Source: Actinomadura syzygii (GTDB lineage Bacteria; Actinomycetota; Actinomycetes; Streptosporangiales; Streptosporangiaceae). From it: a DNA stretch of 64,000 nt. The stretch covers positions 372,001 to 436,000 of the forward strand of contig NZ_VSFF01000008.1 in assembly GCF_008085905.1 (NCBI RefSeq). Direction: 5' to 3'. The notes beneath the pieces were generated by a model. That model was not told where the DNA came from. It made no database searches and saw nothing but the letters and a program-made list of their open reading frames with translations. The stretch's first letter is position 1, and every line of letters begins with the position of its first letter. The position numbers and the translations under genes are program-made. This document shows positions 7,731-16,617 of this stretch, in pieces.

Positions 7731-8921
7731 TCAGCTCACTCCGACTTTCGCGCCGATGGCCAGTGGTGGCATTGGCTCGGCGATGCGCGGTTCCGGCCGC
7801 TGGAACGGTACGAGCACGGCCACGGCGATCGCCAGCCAGGGGCGGAGTTCGGCGAGCGGCAGCGTCATGATCGACAGAACCGCGGCCGCCCACAGGGCTT
7901 GGACGGGGAAGCGGCGCTCGAAGAGCCGCCGTTCGGGTCGGCGCACGACCGCGAAAGCCGCCAGGACCAGCCAGATCTGATGGTGGGTCCAGGAGATGGG
8001 GGAGACCACCAGGCTCGCGGCTCCGATCACGATCGCGGCCGCGAAGTGGTCGCCGGCGCGGCTGGCCAGTGCCGCGCGGCGCAGCGAGATCACGACGACG
8101 GCGAGGCATAGCGGTACCCACACGGCCCTGTGCACTCCGCCGTGCAGGCCGAGGCGTCGCAGGGCGGCGTCCAGGGAGATGTTCCCCTTGGACGCGAAGG
8201 CGTGCACCTCGTCCCCCTGGAAGATCACGGACAGCCAGAACTCCCCGGACTCGTGGGACATGCTCGCCCACGCCACGACGGCGCAGGCGGCGAAGGCGGC
8301 CGCCGCGACGCCGACGGCTCGGCGGCCGGTCAGCCACAGGTACGGAACGAAGATCAACGGGGTCAGTTTGATCGCGGCCGCGACGCCCACCAGGACACCG
8401 CCTGCGCGTGTGCGCCTGAGGCAGAGGAGGTCCGCGAGGACGAGAGCGGCGATCAGGAAGCTGATCTGGCCGAACCGCAGGTTGCTGGCCAGCGGTGCGC
8501 TGACCGCGATGGCGCTGAGGACCAGCCCGCTGGAGAGCACCGCGTCCCCGAGGACGCCGGGGGCCTGGTTCCTCGCCACCTCTCTGCCCGAGACGACCGC
8601 GATCAGTGCGGTGCACGCCAGGCAGGCACAGGTCCACAGCACGGCTGCCCAGCCGTAGGGGATGAAGGTGAGCGGCATGATCACCAACGCCGCGAACGGC
8701 GGATAGGTGAAAGCGTCGCCGATGCCCACGGTATGGAACGTGTAGAGCCCGAAACCATGCCGAAAAGACCCGACGGCCCCGAGATAGACCTCTAGGTCGT
8801 CCAGGCCGTGAACGCCTTGCAGCCCGGAGAGCGCACGATGGGCGGTCACTAGAACGATCAGGCCGCCTACGCTCCAGAGCGCGTATCCAAGAAGTCGTCC
8901 GAGTGGATTTCGGTGGTGCAC
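7731..8921 (-). CDS. GT87/DUF2029 polytopic mannosyltransferase
   Basis: This encodes 396 residues. GTG 8921 is chosen because GGAGGAAGG lies just upstream; the open frame extends further but without coding character. About ten membrane segments and the early DLEVYLGAV motif, followed by a luminal TYPPFAAL-type loop, fit polyprenol-phosphate-mannose-dependent alpha-mannosyltransferases of the GT87 family (DUF2029). These act on lipomannan-like glycolipids or glycoproteins outside the membrane. It stands alone and is convergent with the catabolic operon. The acceptor is unknown. Confidence 0.85.
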   Translation of the reverse strand: MHHRNPLGRLLGYALWSVGGLIVLVTAHRALSGLQGVHGLDDLEVYLGAVGSFRHGFGLYTFHTVGIGDAFTYPPFAALVIMPLTFIPYGWAAVLWTCACLACTALIAVVSGREVARNQAPGVLGDAVLSSGLVLSAIAVSAPLASNLRFGQISFLIAALVLADLLCLRRTRAGGVLVGVAAAIKLTPLIFVPYLWLTGRRAVGVAAAAFAACAVVAWASMSHESGEFWLSVIFQGDEVHAFASKGNISLDAALRRLGLHGGVHRAVWVPLCLAVVVISLRRAALASRAGDHFAAAIVIGAASLVVSPISWTHHQIWLVLAAFAVVRRPERRLFERRFPVQALWAAAVLSIMTLPLAELRPWLAIAVAVLVPFQRPEPRIAEPMPPLAIGAKVGVS

Positions 8922-9345
8922 TCGCCCTTCCTCCGGGCCCGACGAGATTACCGTGCCCGGAGGCGATTTTTGCACCACGTTATTCCTTTGTGGGGGGCGA
9001 GTGCGGTTCCCGGTTGCACCGCATAGGCGAAGACTTCGAGGCCACAAGGGCAGATGAAGGCATCGGGTGTGAGTGCGAGCTGACGGAGATACTTTCGCCG
9101 TCGAGCAGACCAAACGCTATGAATTCGCGCTTTCACCCTCTAGGGCCCTAGGGCCCCAATGCCCCTTGCGGGGGCCCAACGGCCCCTGCGCGACGCGACA
9201 CCCGCGCCAATTCCTGCGCTGCGTCAAGAACGGCGCCCACGACAAGCCGACGTAACGACCGTTGGTGCGGGGCATCGCGTCGACTCGCGTGGTCAGCGGT
9301 CCTTGCGGCGGGTGACTCAGAACAGAGCGTCGTGCTCTTCTGGTT
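8922..9345. other. Intergenic region with GC-rich inverted repeats
   Basis: No convincing gene is seen in these 424 bases between two leftward genes. A perfect palindrome CTAGGGCCCTAG lies at 9140-9151 and abuts a hairpin GGGCCCC-N13-GGGGCCC at 9151-9177. These may terminate the upstream membrane-protein transcript, although no T-tract follows on the minus strand. The promoter of the GT87 gene should lie between about 8925 and 9100. A short minus frame at 8948-9136 has no support. Confidence 0.45.
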
Positions 9346-10065
9346 TCACCGGCGGTGCGGCATGTCCGCGCGCCATTGCTGTCCCTCGGCCCCTGAGGAC
9401 CTCTCGTCCTCGCGGCGGGGGGCCGCCTGCCTCTCCCACTCGGGTGCGGCGGTGGACCCGCGGGCGCTGCGGTCCTCTTCGGGAACCGCCGTCCCACGAC
9501 CGGCGCGCCCCGCAGCCCCGGCAGTCCCGGCGGCCCCAGCAGGCCCTGCGGCCGCTGCGCGCTTCGCCTCCGCTCGGCGCACCTCTCGCACGCCGACCAC
9601 CAGGAAGCGTCCCAGCGCCATCGCCGCCAGCAGCACGATGATCGCGCCGAGGCCTTCGAAGAACGACAGATGTTCGGCGATCTGGCGGGTCTGGCCGCCG
9701 AGCGCCCTCCCGGGACCGCCGGTCCACAGCGGGGCGATCGTGGTGCCCACGACGAACCACAGGCCGCCGGCGATGGCCAGCCACGACCCGAAGATGGCGA
9801 CCGGACGGGCGGCACTGATCATCAGGATCAACCCGCCGATCCCTACGGCGATCGCCGGAAGGATGGACAACCACAGGCGGTCAGAGGTGTAGTCCCATGT
9901 CGCGTTCGACCCGAACCCGAAGGAGAAGTAGGGCCCGACGAACGGAATGAACCCACCCCACACCGCCAGGAGCATCAGCAGCAGCCCGTTGACCAACCCC
10001 CGGCTGCGCGGCGCCTTCAGCACTCCGGACATCGGGGCGCGTGGGGACTTCACACTCCCAGTCAT
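9346..10065 (-). CDS. Four-helix membrane protein with charged C-terminal tail
   Basis: This encodes 239 residues; GGGGAGG six bases before ATG 10065 supports the start. Four membrane helices (about residues 24-48, 64-84, 90-110, 135-160) are followed by an 80-residue cytoplasmic tail rich in Arg, Ala, Gly and Glu with GPAGAAGTAGAAGRAGRG-like low complexity. No enzymatic motif was recognised. It lies between the GT87 gene and an ArsR-type regulator, all on the same strand, but the gaps (over 200 bases) argue against one operon. It is a hypothetical protein. Confidence 0.75.
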   Translation of the reverse strand: MTGSVKSPRAPMSGVLKAPRSRGLVNGLLLMLLAVWGGFIPFVGPYFSFGFGSNATWDYTSDRLWLSILPAIAVGIGGLILMISAARPVAIFGSWLAIAGGLWFVVGTTIAPLWTGGPGRALGGQTRQIAEHLSFFEGLGAIIVLLAAMALGRFLVVGVREVRRAEAKRAAAAGPAGAAGTAGAAGRAGRGTAVPEEDRSARGSTAAPEWERQAAPRREDERSSGAEGQQWRADMPHRR

Positions 10066-10266
10066 GACTTACCTCCCCAACTAGCTCGAAATGTCCTATT
10101 CGCCCCGTACCCGGCCCGCCCCTGCCCAACCAGACCCACGTCAGCGCTCCCACCTGCGACGCCCCGACCTTTGCCAGTCATTGCCTCTGGCGTGGCGTCG
10201 AGGGAGGCCGCCGACACCGACCAGTTCGACGCGCGGGGACGGACATGGCGAGGGAGTTCTGCTGGT

Positions 10267-11253
10267 TCAGGCCCCTGCTGTGAGCGCGTCGCCGAGTGGG
10301 GTGCGGGTGTAGAAGGTGTGTCCGGCGTGCCGGGCTTGGAGGATGAGGTCGTTGGCGGCCAGCACGGCGGTGTGGCGGGATATCTGGGCGGCGGAGATTC
10401 CGGTCTCGTGGTGGATGGTGGCGGTCGTGGTGGCGACGGTGATCGTGGCGAGGATGCGGGCCCGGGTGGCGCCCAGGAGATTGGCCAGCGCGTCAGGGTC
10501 GGCGGCCGGCGGGGGCCTGTGCGGCAGCGGATAGACCAGGACGGGCGGCAGGTCGGTGTCGGCCAGGACCACGGGCGCCGTGGCGCAGAACCATGAGGGG
10601 ATCAGGCGCAGGCCACGGCCGCCGAGGTGGACGTCGTGGGAGACGGGGTAGCGGGCCTGGAGTATCCGGTCGGCCGGGTGCCAGACGGCGCACGGCAGGT
10701 TCGCCAGGACGTCCTCGGGCCCGCCGTTCGCTGAGGCGCCGATGAGCCGGGTGTGCTCGGTGGCGGCGTGCCTGCGGACGTCGCTCCAGCGCGGGGCCAG
10801 CGCGGCGGTGAAGTAGGACCGCAGATGGTCGCCCAGGAGGGAGAGGGCGCCGGAGTCGCCGGTGGCGAGGTCGGCTCCCCAGCTCGGAGCCCCGCTGCGG
10901 CCGGTCAGCCTGTCCAGCTCCCGGCCGATCCGTGCGCGCGGGGTGGAGAGCAGGGTTTCGAGGGCCGGTTCCAGGCCGTCGGTCCCGGTGTGCGGGGTGA
11001 GGAAGTCGGGCCAGTACGAGGAGTCCGGGACCAGCGGCAGCAGGCACCGGCCCACCGCGGCGCCGAGCGGTCGCCCGGACAGCACGGCCAGCGTGTCGGC
11101 GCGCCACCGCGCGACATCCGCGGGCGGCGCGAATCCCGGGCGCGGCCGCCTCAGCCGGTGCAGGCTCAGCACCAATTCCCAGAGCGCATCGGGATGGACC
11201 GATACCTGAGTCCGCTCCACGTCTTCGGGTTCGAAGAAGATACGCAAACTCAC
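10267..11253 (-). CDS. ArsR-like winged-helix regulator with DUF5937-like N-terminal domain
   Basis: This encodes 328 residues from GTG 11253. The C-terminal 80 residues form an ArsR-type winged helix (ARILATITVATTTATIHHE..., then ISAAQISRHTAVLAANDLIL and the wing AGHTFYTRTPLGDAL). The N-terminal 240 residues match the large sensor-like domain seen in actinobacterial ArsR proteins (starting LRIFFEPEDVERTQV). No metal-binding Cys pair typical of ArsR/SmtB is present, so a non-metal signal is likely. No ribosome site precedes the GTG, which suggests a leaderless transcript. Confidence 0.85.
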   Translation of the reverse strand: MSLRIFFEPEDVERTQVSVHPDALWELVLSLHRLRRPRPGFAPPADVARWRADTLAVLSGRPLGAAVGRCLLPLVPDSSYWPDFLTPHTGTDGLEPALETLLSTPRARIGRELDRLTGRSGAPSWGADLATGDSGALSLLGDHLRSYFTAALAPRWSDVRRHAATEHTRLIGASANGGPEDVLANLPCAVWHPADRILQARYPVSHDVHLGGRGLRLIPSWFCATAPVVLADTDLPPVLVYPLPHRPPPAADPDALANLLGATRARILATITVATTTATIHHETGISAAQISRHTAVLAANDLILQARHAGHTFYTRTPLGDALTAGA

Positions 11254-11265
11254 ACTTGAGGGCGT

Positions 11266-11299
11266 ACCCGCCTTACAAGATCTGTCAACGCATTTGCGT
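11266..11299 (-). promoter_or_regulatory. Promoter and candidate operator of the ArsR-like gene
   Basis: On the minus strand a perfect -35 TTGACA (11288 to 11283) is followed after 16 bases by TACGCC and, five bases later, the GTG start. This spacing fits a leaderless transcript. A perfect inverted repeat ACGCA-TT-TGCGT at 11288-11299 touches the -35 box and is a candidate autoregulatory site. The -10 match is weak. Confidence 0.4.
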
Positions 11300-11388
11300 C
11301 AGCGTGCAAGGGCCTGGTCTTCGTGGTTCCTTCACTGCGATCCTCGGGAGAGTCAAAAGAACGCGAAACTCACAACGCGGGGGAAACG

Positions 11389-11799
11389 GTGAATATTGGA
11401 CCTAAGAGCGTCCTAGGGGCGGGAGTCGGCGTCCTGATCGCGGTGACAACGGCGATCGGTACAGGCGCCATAACGGCCCCGGCCCGAGCCGCCGTATCAG
11501 CGGTGCCCGCAGGCACCGGCGCCTGCACCACCGGCAAGTTCTGCCTGTGGGAAAAGACCAACTATGACGGGCAACTCCTCGTGAGGATCAACCCGGTCCC
11601 GGGCGGGAGGCATGTGGGCCTGAGCAACTACGGCGCTATTTCGGGCTACAACGCCACCAACCAGGGCCAACGAGTCTGGGAGGGATACAAGGACGGTCGA
11701 TGCACCGGCCGCAGCGTTCCCATCCCGCGCTACACCCACTTCTCCGACATCACCCGGAACGGCCTCTACCACGGCATCGGCTGCATCACGCATTCGTGA
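11389..11799 (+). CDS. Secreted peptidase inhibitor, family I36-like
   Basis: This encodes 136 residues from GTG 11389, which has a GGGGGAAA ribosome site; an upstream in-frame ATG at 11323 would add a polar leader before the signal peptide and is disfavoured. A signal peptide (to about ARAAVSA) precedes a mature domain with CTTGKFCLWEKTNYDG, four Cys and late GRSVPIP and FSDITRN motifs. This is typical of the SMI/I36 metallopeptidase-inhibitor beta-sandwich found in Streptomyces. It is followed 74 bases later by another small secreted protein, and both may respond together. Confidence 0.8.
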   Translation: MNIGPKSVLGAGVGVLIAVTTAIGTGAITAPARAAVSAVPAGTGACTTGKFCLWEKTNYDGQLLVRINPVPGGRHVGLSNYGAISGYNATNQGQRVWEGYKDGRCTGRSVPIPRYTHFSDITRNGLYHGIGCITHS

Positions 11800-11873
11800 C
11801 CGTCCACGCCTCAGATTCACCGGAAGACCGTGTCTCGCGACACCGACCACAACCCGAACGGAGAAACCCGGCA

Positions 11874-12221
11874 ATGTCCACGATCAGAACCGCGAACCGT
11901 CGCGGCCGTGCCATCACACTCGGCTCGACGATTCTCGCCACCGCAGCACTCGCCACCGCAGCACCCGCAGTCGCCACGGCGAACGCCGGCCCCGCCAAGA
12001 TCACCGATGCGTTTCCCGGCTGCGCCAGCCATTGGGACAACGGCCGGACCACCTACGTCCAGAACGTCTCGTGCAACCGGCCGATCCGCGTGAGCGTCTC
12101 GTACTACGCCCGCGACTACCCCGACACCACCACCTGCAAGCCCATCAGCAGGGGCGGGACCACCGCCTTCGGCTGGCCGTTCTACGCCTACCGATTCAGG
12201 AATCTCAACCTCTGCTCCTAG
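11874..12221 (+). CDS. Small secreted Cys-containing protein
   Basis: This encodes 115 residues from ATG 11874 with GGAGAAA upstream. The first 38 residues are a basic, Ala-rich signal peptide ending near ATANAGPA. The mature part has four Cys (GCASHW, VSCNRP, TTCKPI, LNLCS), likely two disulfides, and many aromatic residues. It resembles uncharacterised actinobacterial exported proteins of about 80 mature residues. Alpha-amylase-inhibitor-like or I36-like folds are possible but not shown. It is transcribed with the I36-like gene. Confidence 0.7.
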   Translation: MSTIRTANRRGRAITLGSTILATAALATAAPAVATANAGPAKITDAFPGCASHWDNGRTTYVQNVSCNRPIRVSVSYYARDYPDTTTCKPISRGGTTAFGWPFYAYRFRNLNLCS

Positions 12222-12535
12222 ACCGGCGCACTCACGGCCCGGCGCCGTCCAACCTCACCGTCAACGATGAGCACGGCCTGCACTGGACGCCGCCCGGCGA
12301 GTGCTGTTCAGCCGAGACCAGGCAACGGCAGGCCCGGAAACGGGGGCGGCCTGCCGTAGCCGGGTCCGCGTTGCGGAATGGCATATGCCGTGCCGATTTC
12401 TCTTTGTGGAAAACGACACCGTCGAAAGAGTCATCCGTCTTCGGCGTAGCCATCGACGATGGTTTGCTTACGGGTGACCGTCACGGATGCACATCGATCG
12501 AGTTGCCTGGCTTGGGCGGTTGCGGTGCTCCTGCC
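12222..12535. other. Intergenic region with terminator-like hairpin
   Basis: No gene is supported in these 314 bases. A perfect 10-base stem ACGGCAGGCC/GGCCTGCCGT at 12325-12357 with a 13-base loop probably ends the secreted-protein transcript, though no T-tract follows. The later half (12370-12470) is AT-richer and probably contains the promoter of the following membrane protein and NTPase pair. Confidence 0.5.
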
Positions 12536-13276
12536 ATGCTGTGCGACGTGCGCGAGGAGACTGGTCGATTGGCTGTGCCGGGGCCCGATCAGAGCGATCT
12601 CGCCGCGGTGACGTGGTCCGGCACGCGCCGACAGGCGCTGATGCTGGGCGCCGGAGCGGTCGGTCTCTTGGCCGCGGGCTCGCTGACCTTCACCGAGTCG
12701 AAGGTCTCCGAGTTTCAGGCGGCGAGACGCGCGGAGCAGGCCAGGCAGAAACGCCAGAGCACGCTTCCGCTCTTCGCCTTCGAGGACATGGACGACGCCG
12801 TCGGGAACGCGGCGTCATATACTCGCGTCTTTCCGACGAAGGTTACGCTGGACCGCTACGAACGCCGAAGGCTGAGCGGCGTAGATGGTCTTCGCGAGTG
12901 TATAACGTTCTGTGAGAAGCAAGGCGGTGCGAAACTATGGGAGGTCAGGCAGCGCCTGACCTTTCAAGCAGGGGTGACCCTGCAACTCGTCGATATTGCA
13001 CTGGTGCTCACCAAGTCCGGGCCGCCGCTCAGCGGCACGCTGATGTGGGCTCCGCCTTCTGGACCATACGCGCAGCAGGGCGCCTTTCAGGGGAGGCATT
13101 TCCAGAATATCGCGGCCGTCACACATACCCAGGAATCCAGCCCGGTTCCGGTCATCCGGCTTGACGCGGATCTGGAGCAGCCCGACTTCAGCGCCTACGC
13201 CGGGCTGTACGTGGCGCAGGATGAACTCGGCTCCGTGACGTGGCAGGAGAAGGACCCCGAGAGGTACAGGGGGTGA
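12536..13276 (+). CDS. Single-pass membrane protein paired with KAP NTPase
   Basis: This encodes 246 residues from ATG 12536; the start is uncertain and GTG codons follow closely. A short cytoplasmic N-terminus with TRRQ is followed by one membrane helix (ALMLGAGAVGLLAAGSLTF) and an Ala/Glu/Arg helix. A soluble domain of about 170 residues has no recognised family. The stop overlaps the GTG of the KAP NTPase (GTGA at 13273), so the two are translationally coupled and probably form one membrane complex. No function is assigned. Confidence 0.65.
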   Translation: MLCDVREETGRLAVPGPDQSDLAAVTWSGTRRQALMLGAGAVGLLAAGSLTFTESKVSEFQAARRAEQARQKRQSTLPLFAFEDMDDAVGNAASYTRVFPTKVTLDRYERRRLSGVDGLRECITFCEKQGGAKLWEVRQRLTFQAGVTLQLVDIALVLTKSGPPLSGTLMWAPPSGPYAQQGAFQGRHFQNIAAVTHTQESSPVPVIRLDADLEQPDFSAYAGLYVAQDELGSVTWQEKDPERYRG

Positions 13277-15382
13277 GCGGGCGGTCCCGCGAACCCGACT
13301 CCGGCACGAGTGCGCCGGAGGCCCTGCTGCACACGCTGACCGAGGAGGTCCTTGCCTCCGCCGAGATCAGGGACGCGCTGGAGCGGTCGCATCTCGCGCC
13401 TGACGACGCCCGCGCGGCGGTGACCCGCGGGACCGCCGAGATTCTGGCGCAGGCGTCGGCGGAATATCAGGCGTACGTGTCGGCCACGGCGCACCGCCGC
13501 GAGGCCGCCGTCAAGGCGAACATGAGCACTTTGGGCGTGTTCGTTTTCGTCGTCGCGTACGGGCTGCTGAACATGCGCGAGTTGACGGGCTTCCATATCG
13601 CGGTCCTCCTTATGCTCCTCATTTTCGTGTCCTTCCGTGTTCCCGCTAGGCGGACCGCTCGGGTGCGGCGGGCCGCCGAGTTGGCGAGGATGGCCGGTCA
13701 GCAGTGGCGCGAAGTGCTGCGGGACAATGCGCTGCTACCGTTTCAGCGTGCCTGGATCACCCAGGAAGCGACCGACGATCTGTTCCGCACCCGCCTCGAT
13801 CCGCAGATAGCACCCGGCCTGATCGAGCGTTCTGAACCCAAGCACTTGGTCGTCACACCGGGCATTCGCGAAATCGTCCGGATCACCTCTACCACCTCAG
13901 CGGGCAGTCTCGGACTCAGCGGCCCGCGAGGAGTGGGGAAAACGACCCTGATCCGGTCGTTCTGCGACGGCGCGTACGAACCTCCCGACGCCACCGGAAT
14001 TGCGGGTCATGGTGTCGGCCCCGGTCGACTACGAGGGCCGGGCGTTCATCCTGCACCTTTTCGCCCAGCTCTGCAGAGCCGTCCTCGAAAGCGGCGCCGC
14101 CAAAAGGGAGCGGCCGGCGGTGCGCCAGTGGATCAGGTCGCCGCTCGCGCTACGGGTGCCGCTGGGGCTAGGCCTCGTGCTCCTCGGCGTCACCGCGTTG
14201 TGGGAGACCTGGACGGGCAAGCCTGGCCCGTGGCACGTCACGTTGCTGGTCGGCATCACCATCGTGAGCATCGGTGTGGTGGTCGGCGGGCTCGTGTCCA
14301 TGGGGCATGGCGGCGGCAACGGCGTCCAACTCCTTCCGTCGAACGAGTCCGGCATGATGGCCGAACGGACTCAGCGGCAGCTACGCCGACTCCAGTTCGT
14401 TCAAACGGTCTCCACGATGTCCAGCGCCACCGTCAAGATCGGTGCGGCGCTGGGCGCGGACATGGGTCGCTCATTCACCCGCCAATTGGCCGAGCAGCAG
14501 CTCACCCTCCCCGAACTCGTCCAGCAGTTCCAGAGTTACGCGTCGGACGTGGCCTACTGGTGGCGTGCGCACAACGGCGGGCAGGGCCGCCTGTTCATCG
14601 GCATCGACGAGGTCGACCGGATCGTCGACCCGGTAAGCGCCCAGCGTTTCCTCAACGAGGTCAAGGCGGTCTTCGACGTCCCGCATTGCTTCTACCTCGT
14701 CTCCGTGAGCGAGGAGGCCCTTGCGGCTTTCGAACGGCGCTCGGTGACGCTCCGGACGGCCTTCGACACCGCCTTCGACGAGATCGTCCGCGTGGACTAC
14801 CTCAACTACAAGGCGGCCATCGAGTTGCTTTCCAAACGGGTGGCGGGGCTGCCACGTCCCTTCATGGCCCTGTGCCACGGCTTCTCCGGCGGCCTGCCCC
14901 GCGACCTGGTCCGGACGGCCCGCACCTTGGTCGAGAACGCCCGCGAGGCACAGGACCGCGACCTCACGTCCCTCGCCCGCGCACTTGTGGCCGACGAGAT
15001 CCATGCGCTGAAGCGGAGCCGCCTCAGCAGCCTGGATTCGACCGAGCACCGCCGCCTGGCGGCCGTCCTGTACGACAGGTCGTGGCCCGAGGTGTCACCG
15101 CAAGGGCTGCTCAAGGCCGCCCGTGAGGACCTCGCGGCGGATCCCGGCCCGCCGGCCATGGACCTCACCGTGGCCTGCGCCTTCCACGCCACCCTCCTGG
15201 AGATCTTCGAGGCCCCCGGGTTCTCCGACCGCCTGCGGGACCCCGACGCCCCCGCGGCGGCCGTGGTGGACGAACTGGCCCAGGTCCGCAGCGTCATGAC
15301 CGCCAACCACGCCCTGGCCCTCGAATTGATCAATGCTCTCCGCCGCGCCGAAGCCCTCCCGCCCCTCACCCCTCGTCCTTGA
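13273..15382 (+). pseudogene. KAP-family P-loop NTPase with internal +1 frameshift
   Basis: The coding signal runs from GTG 13273 in one frame to about 13995 and continues in the next frame from 13997 to 15382. Removing one G from the GG at 13996-13997 would give a continuous 702-residue protein. Visible parts are two N-terminal membrane helices, Walker A GPRGVGKTT (about residue 217), a second pair of membrane helices inserted in the NTPase domain, Walker B RLFIGIDEVDR and a C-terminal helical region. This is the arrangement of KAP NTPases. The break could be a sequencing error, a true null allele or, less likely, programmed slippage, as no slippery run is present. It is coupled to the upstream membrane protein. 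Confidence 0.75.
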
Positions 15383-15537
15383 CGCCCGCGACAGAATTCG
15401 CGCCGCTCCCGGAGGCACCCAACCGGACCGGTCGTGTCTCCTCCAGAGGGGAAGATCGGCTGGGAATCTTCTGGCCCTTCCCCGGTACTTCCGAAGAGGA
15501 TTGTGGAAGGAGAGGCGTATCACCCTGGGAGGGAACG

Positions 15538-16131
15538 ATGCTGTTCAGGCGGGAGGTCCTTGAGGGGATCGCGGGCGGGCGGATCGACCGGGTGTTCCGG
15601 GTGTGGGCCGAGCCCCGGGTCCGCGCGGGGAGCACCCAGCGCACCTGGGCGGGGATCATCGTCATCGACTCGGTCACGCCCGTCACCCCCGAGGAGATCA
15701 CCGAACAGGACGCCCTGCGTTCGGGCTTCAACGACCGCGCGGCGCTGCTCACCGCCCTGTCCAAGAGCACCAAGGAGGGCGGGTACCACCGCGTCATGCT
15801 CCATCTGGGCGGCCCCGACCCCGCCTCGGAGGTCGCCGACAACGCCGACCTGTCCGACCAGGAGTTGGCCGACCTGAAAGCCACCCTGGACGCCATGGAC
15901 ACCCGCAGCCGCCGCGCCCCCTGGACCCGCGAGATCCTGCGCCTCATCGAGGAGCACCCCGGCCTCCGCGCCCAGGACCTGGCCGAACGCCTGAACCGCG
16001 ACAAGCTCCCCTTCAAGGCCGACGTCCGCCGCCTCAAGGCCCTGGGCCTAACCCAAAGCCTGGAGACCGGCTACCGACTCTCCCCGCGCGGCAAGGCCCT
16101 CATGACCCACCTACGCTCCTCGACTGAGTGA
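15538..16131 (+). CDS. ASCH/PUA-like domain protein with C-terminal winged helix
   Basis: This encodes 197 residues; GGGAGGGAACG directly before ATG 15538 fixes the start. The N-terminal 60 residues (FRREVLEGIAGGRIDRVFR, RVRAGSTQRTWAGIIVID) have the ASCH pattern of a beta-barrel with conserved basic residues, a fold linked to RNA or modified-nucleotide binding. Residues 120-190 form a winged helix (LRLIEEHPGLRAQDLAERL). The fusion suggests a nucleic-acid-binding regulator. It lies 155 bases after the KAP NTPase and is followed closely by a Nudix gene. The ASCH assignment is by pattern and moderately certain. Confidence 0.65.
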   Translation: MLFRREVLEGIAGGRIDRVFRVWAEPRVRAGSTQRTWAGIIVIDSVTPVTPEEITEQDALRSGFNDRAALLTALSKSTKEGGYHRVMLHLGGPDPASEVADNADLSDQELADLKATLDAMDTRSRRAPWTREILRLIEEHPGLRAQDLAERLNRDKLPFKADVRRLKALGLTQSLETGYRLSPRGKALMTHLRSSTE

Positions 16132-16141
16132 GGGAGAACTG

Positions 16142-16576
16142 ATTCCGGTCAAAGTCATCAAAGACAAGGTGCTGTGCTACATCGTTCGTGACGGACGGTT
16201 GCTGGTCTTCCGCCATACCGATCGCACCTATGAGGAGGTGGGGATCCAGGTCCCCGCTGGAAGCATCCGGCCGGAGGAGACTCCGGAGGACGCCGCCCTT
16301 CGCGAGGCACGAGAGGAGACGGGGCTCACCCAATTCAGGATCGTCCGAAAGCTGGGCGAGGTCACCTACGACATCAGTCCCTACCGATTCGAGATCCAAC
16401 GCCGCCACGTCTTCCAACTGGAGCTCACCGAGCCCACCCCGCAGCGATGGGCCAGCAAAGAACTCCACGACGGCGAACGTGACGCCACTCACTTCGAGTG
16501 CTTCTGGATCTCGCTGGAAACGGCTCACGTTCTTCAGTCCGGTCAAGGAGCACTGCTCGGCGCACTTTACGACTGA
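16142..16576 (+). CDS. Nudix hydrolase
   Basis: The full Nudix box G-x5-E-x7-REAREETGL is present (GSIRPEETPEDAALREAREE). The fold starts with VKVIKDKVLCYIV, residues that lie upstream of the first GTG (16169). The ribosome site AGGGAG (16131-16136) sits five bases before an ATT at 16142, so translation may begin at this rare start codon; starting at GTG 16169 would remove the first beta-strand. Substrate cannot be read from sequence: a nucleoside diphosphate derivative is expected. The gene begins ten bases after the ASCH protein stop, so they form an operon. Confidence 0.82.
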   Translation: MPVKVIKDKVLCYIVRDGRLLVFRHTDRTYEEVGIQVPAGSIRPEETPEDAALREAREETGLTQFRIVRKLGEVTYDISPYRFEIQRRHVFQLELTEPTPQRWASKELHDGERDATHFECFWISLETAHVLQSGQGALLGALYD

Positions 16577-16617
16577 CAGCGCCCCTGTCCGCCTACCGCT
16601 CGAACGGATTCGGCGGG

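Noticed and set aside
5737-8637. Very long minus-strand open frame opposite the reductase and hydrolase genes
   Set aside because: High GC suppresses stops; composition is Arg/Gly/Pro-rich with no domain, while the plus strand has clear enzymes.
8948-9136. Short minus-strand frame upstream of the GT87 gene
   Set aside because: No ribosome site, no recognisable motif, and it overlaps the likely promoter.
14000-15382. Second half of the KAP gene as an independent gene
   Set aside because: It lacks Walker A and a good ribosome site, and joins the upstream frame after correcting one base.
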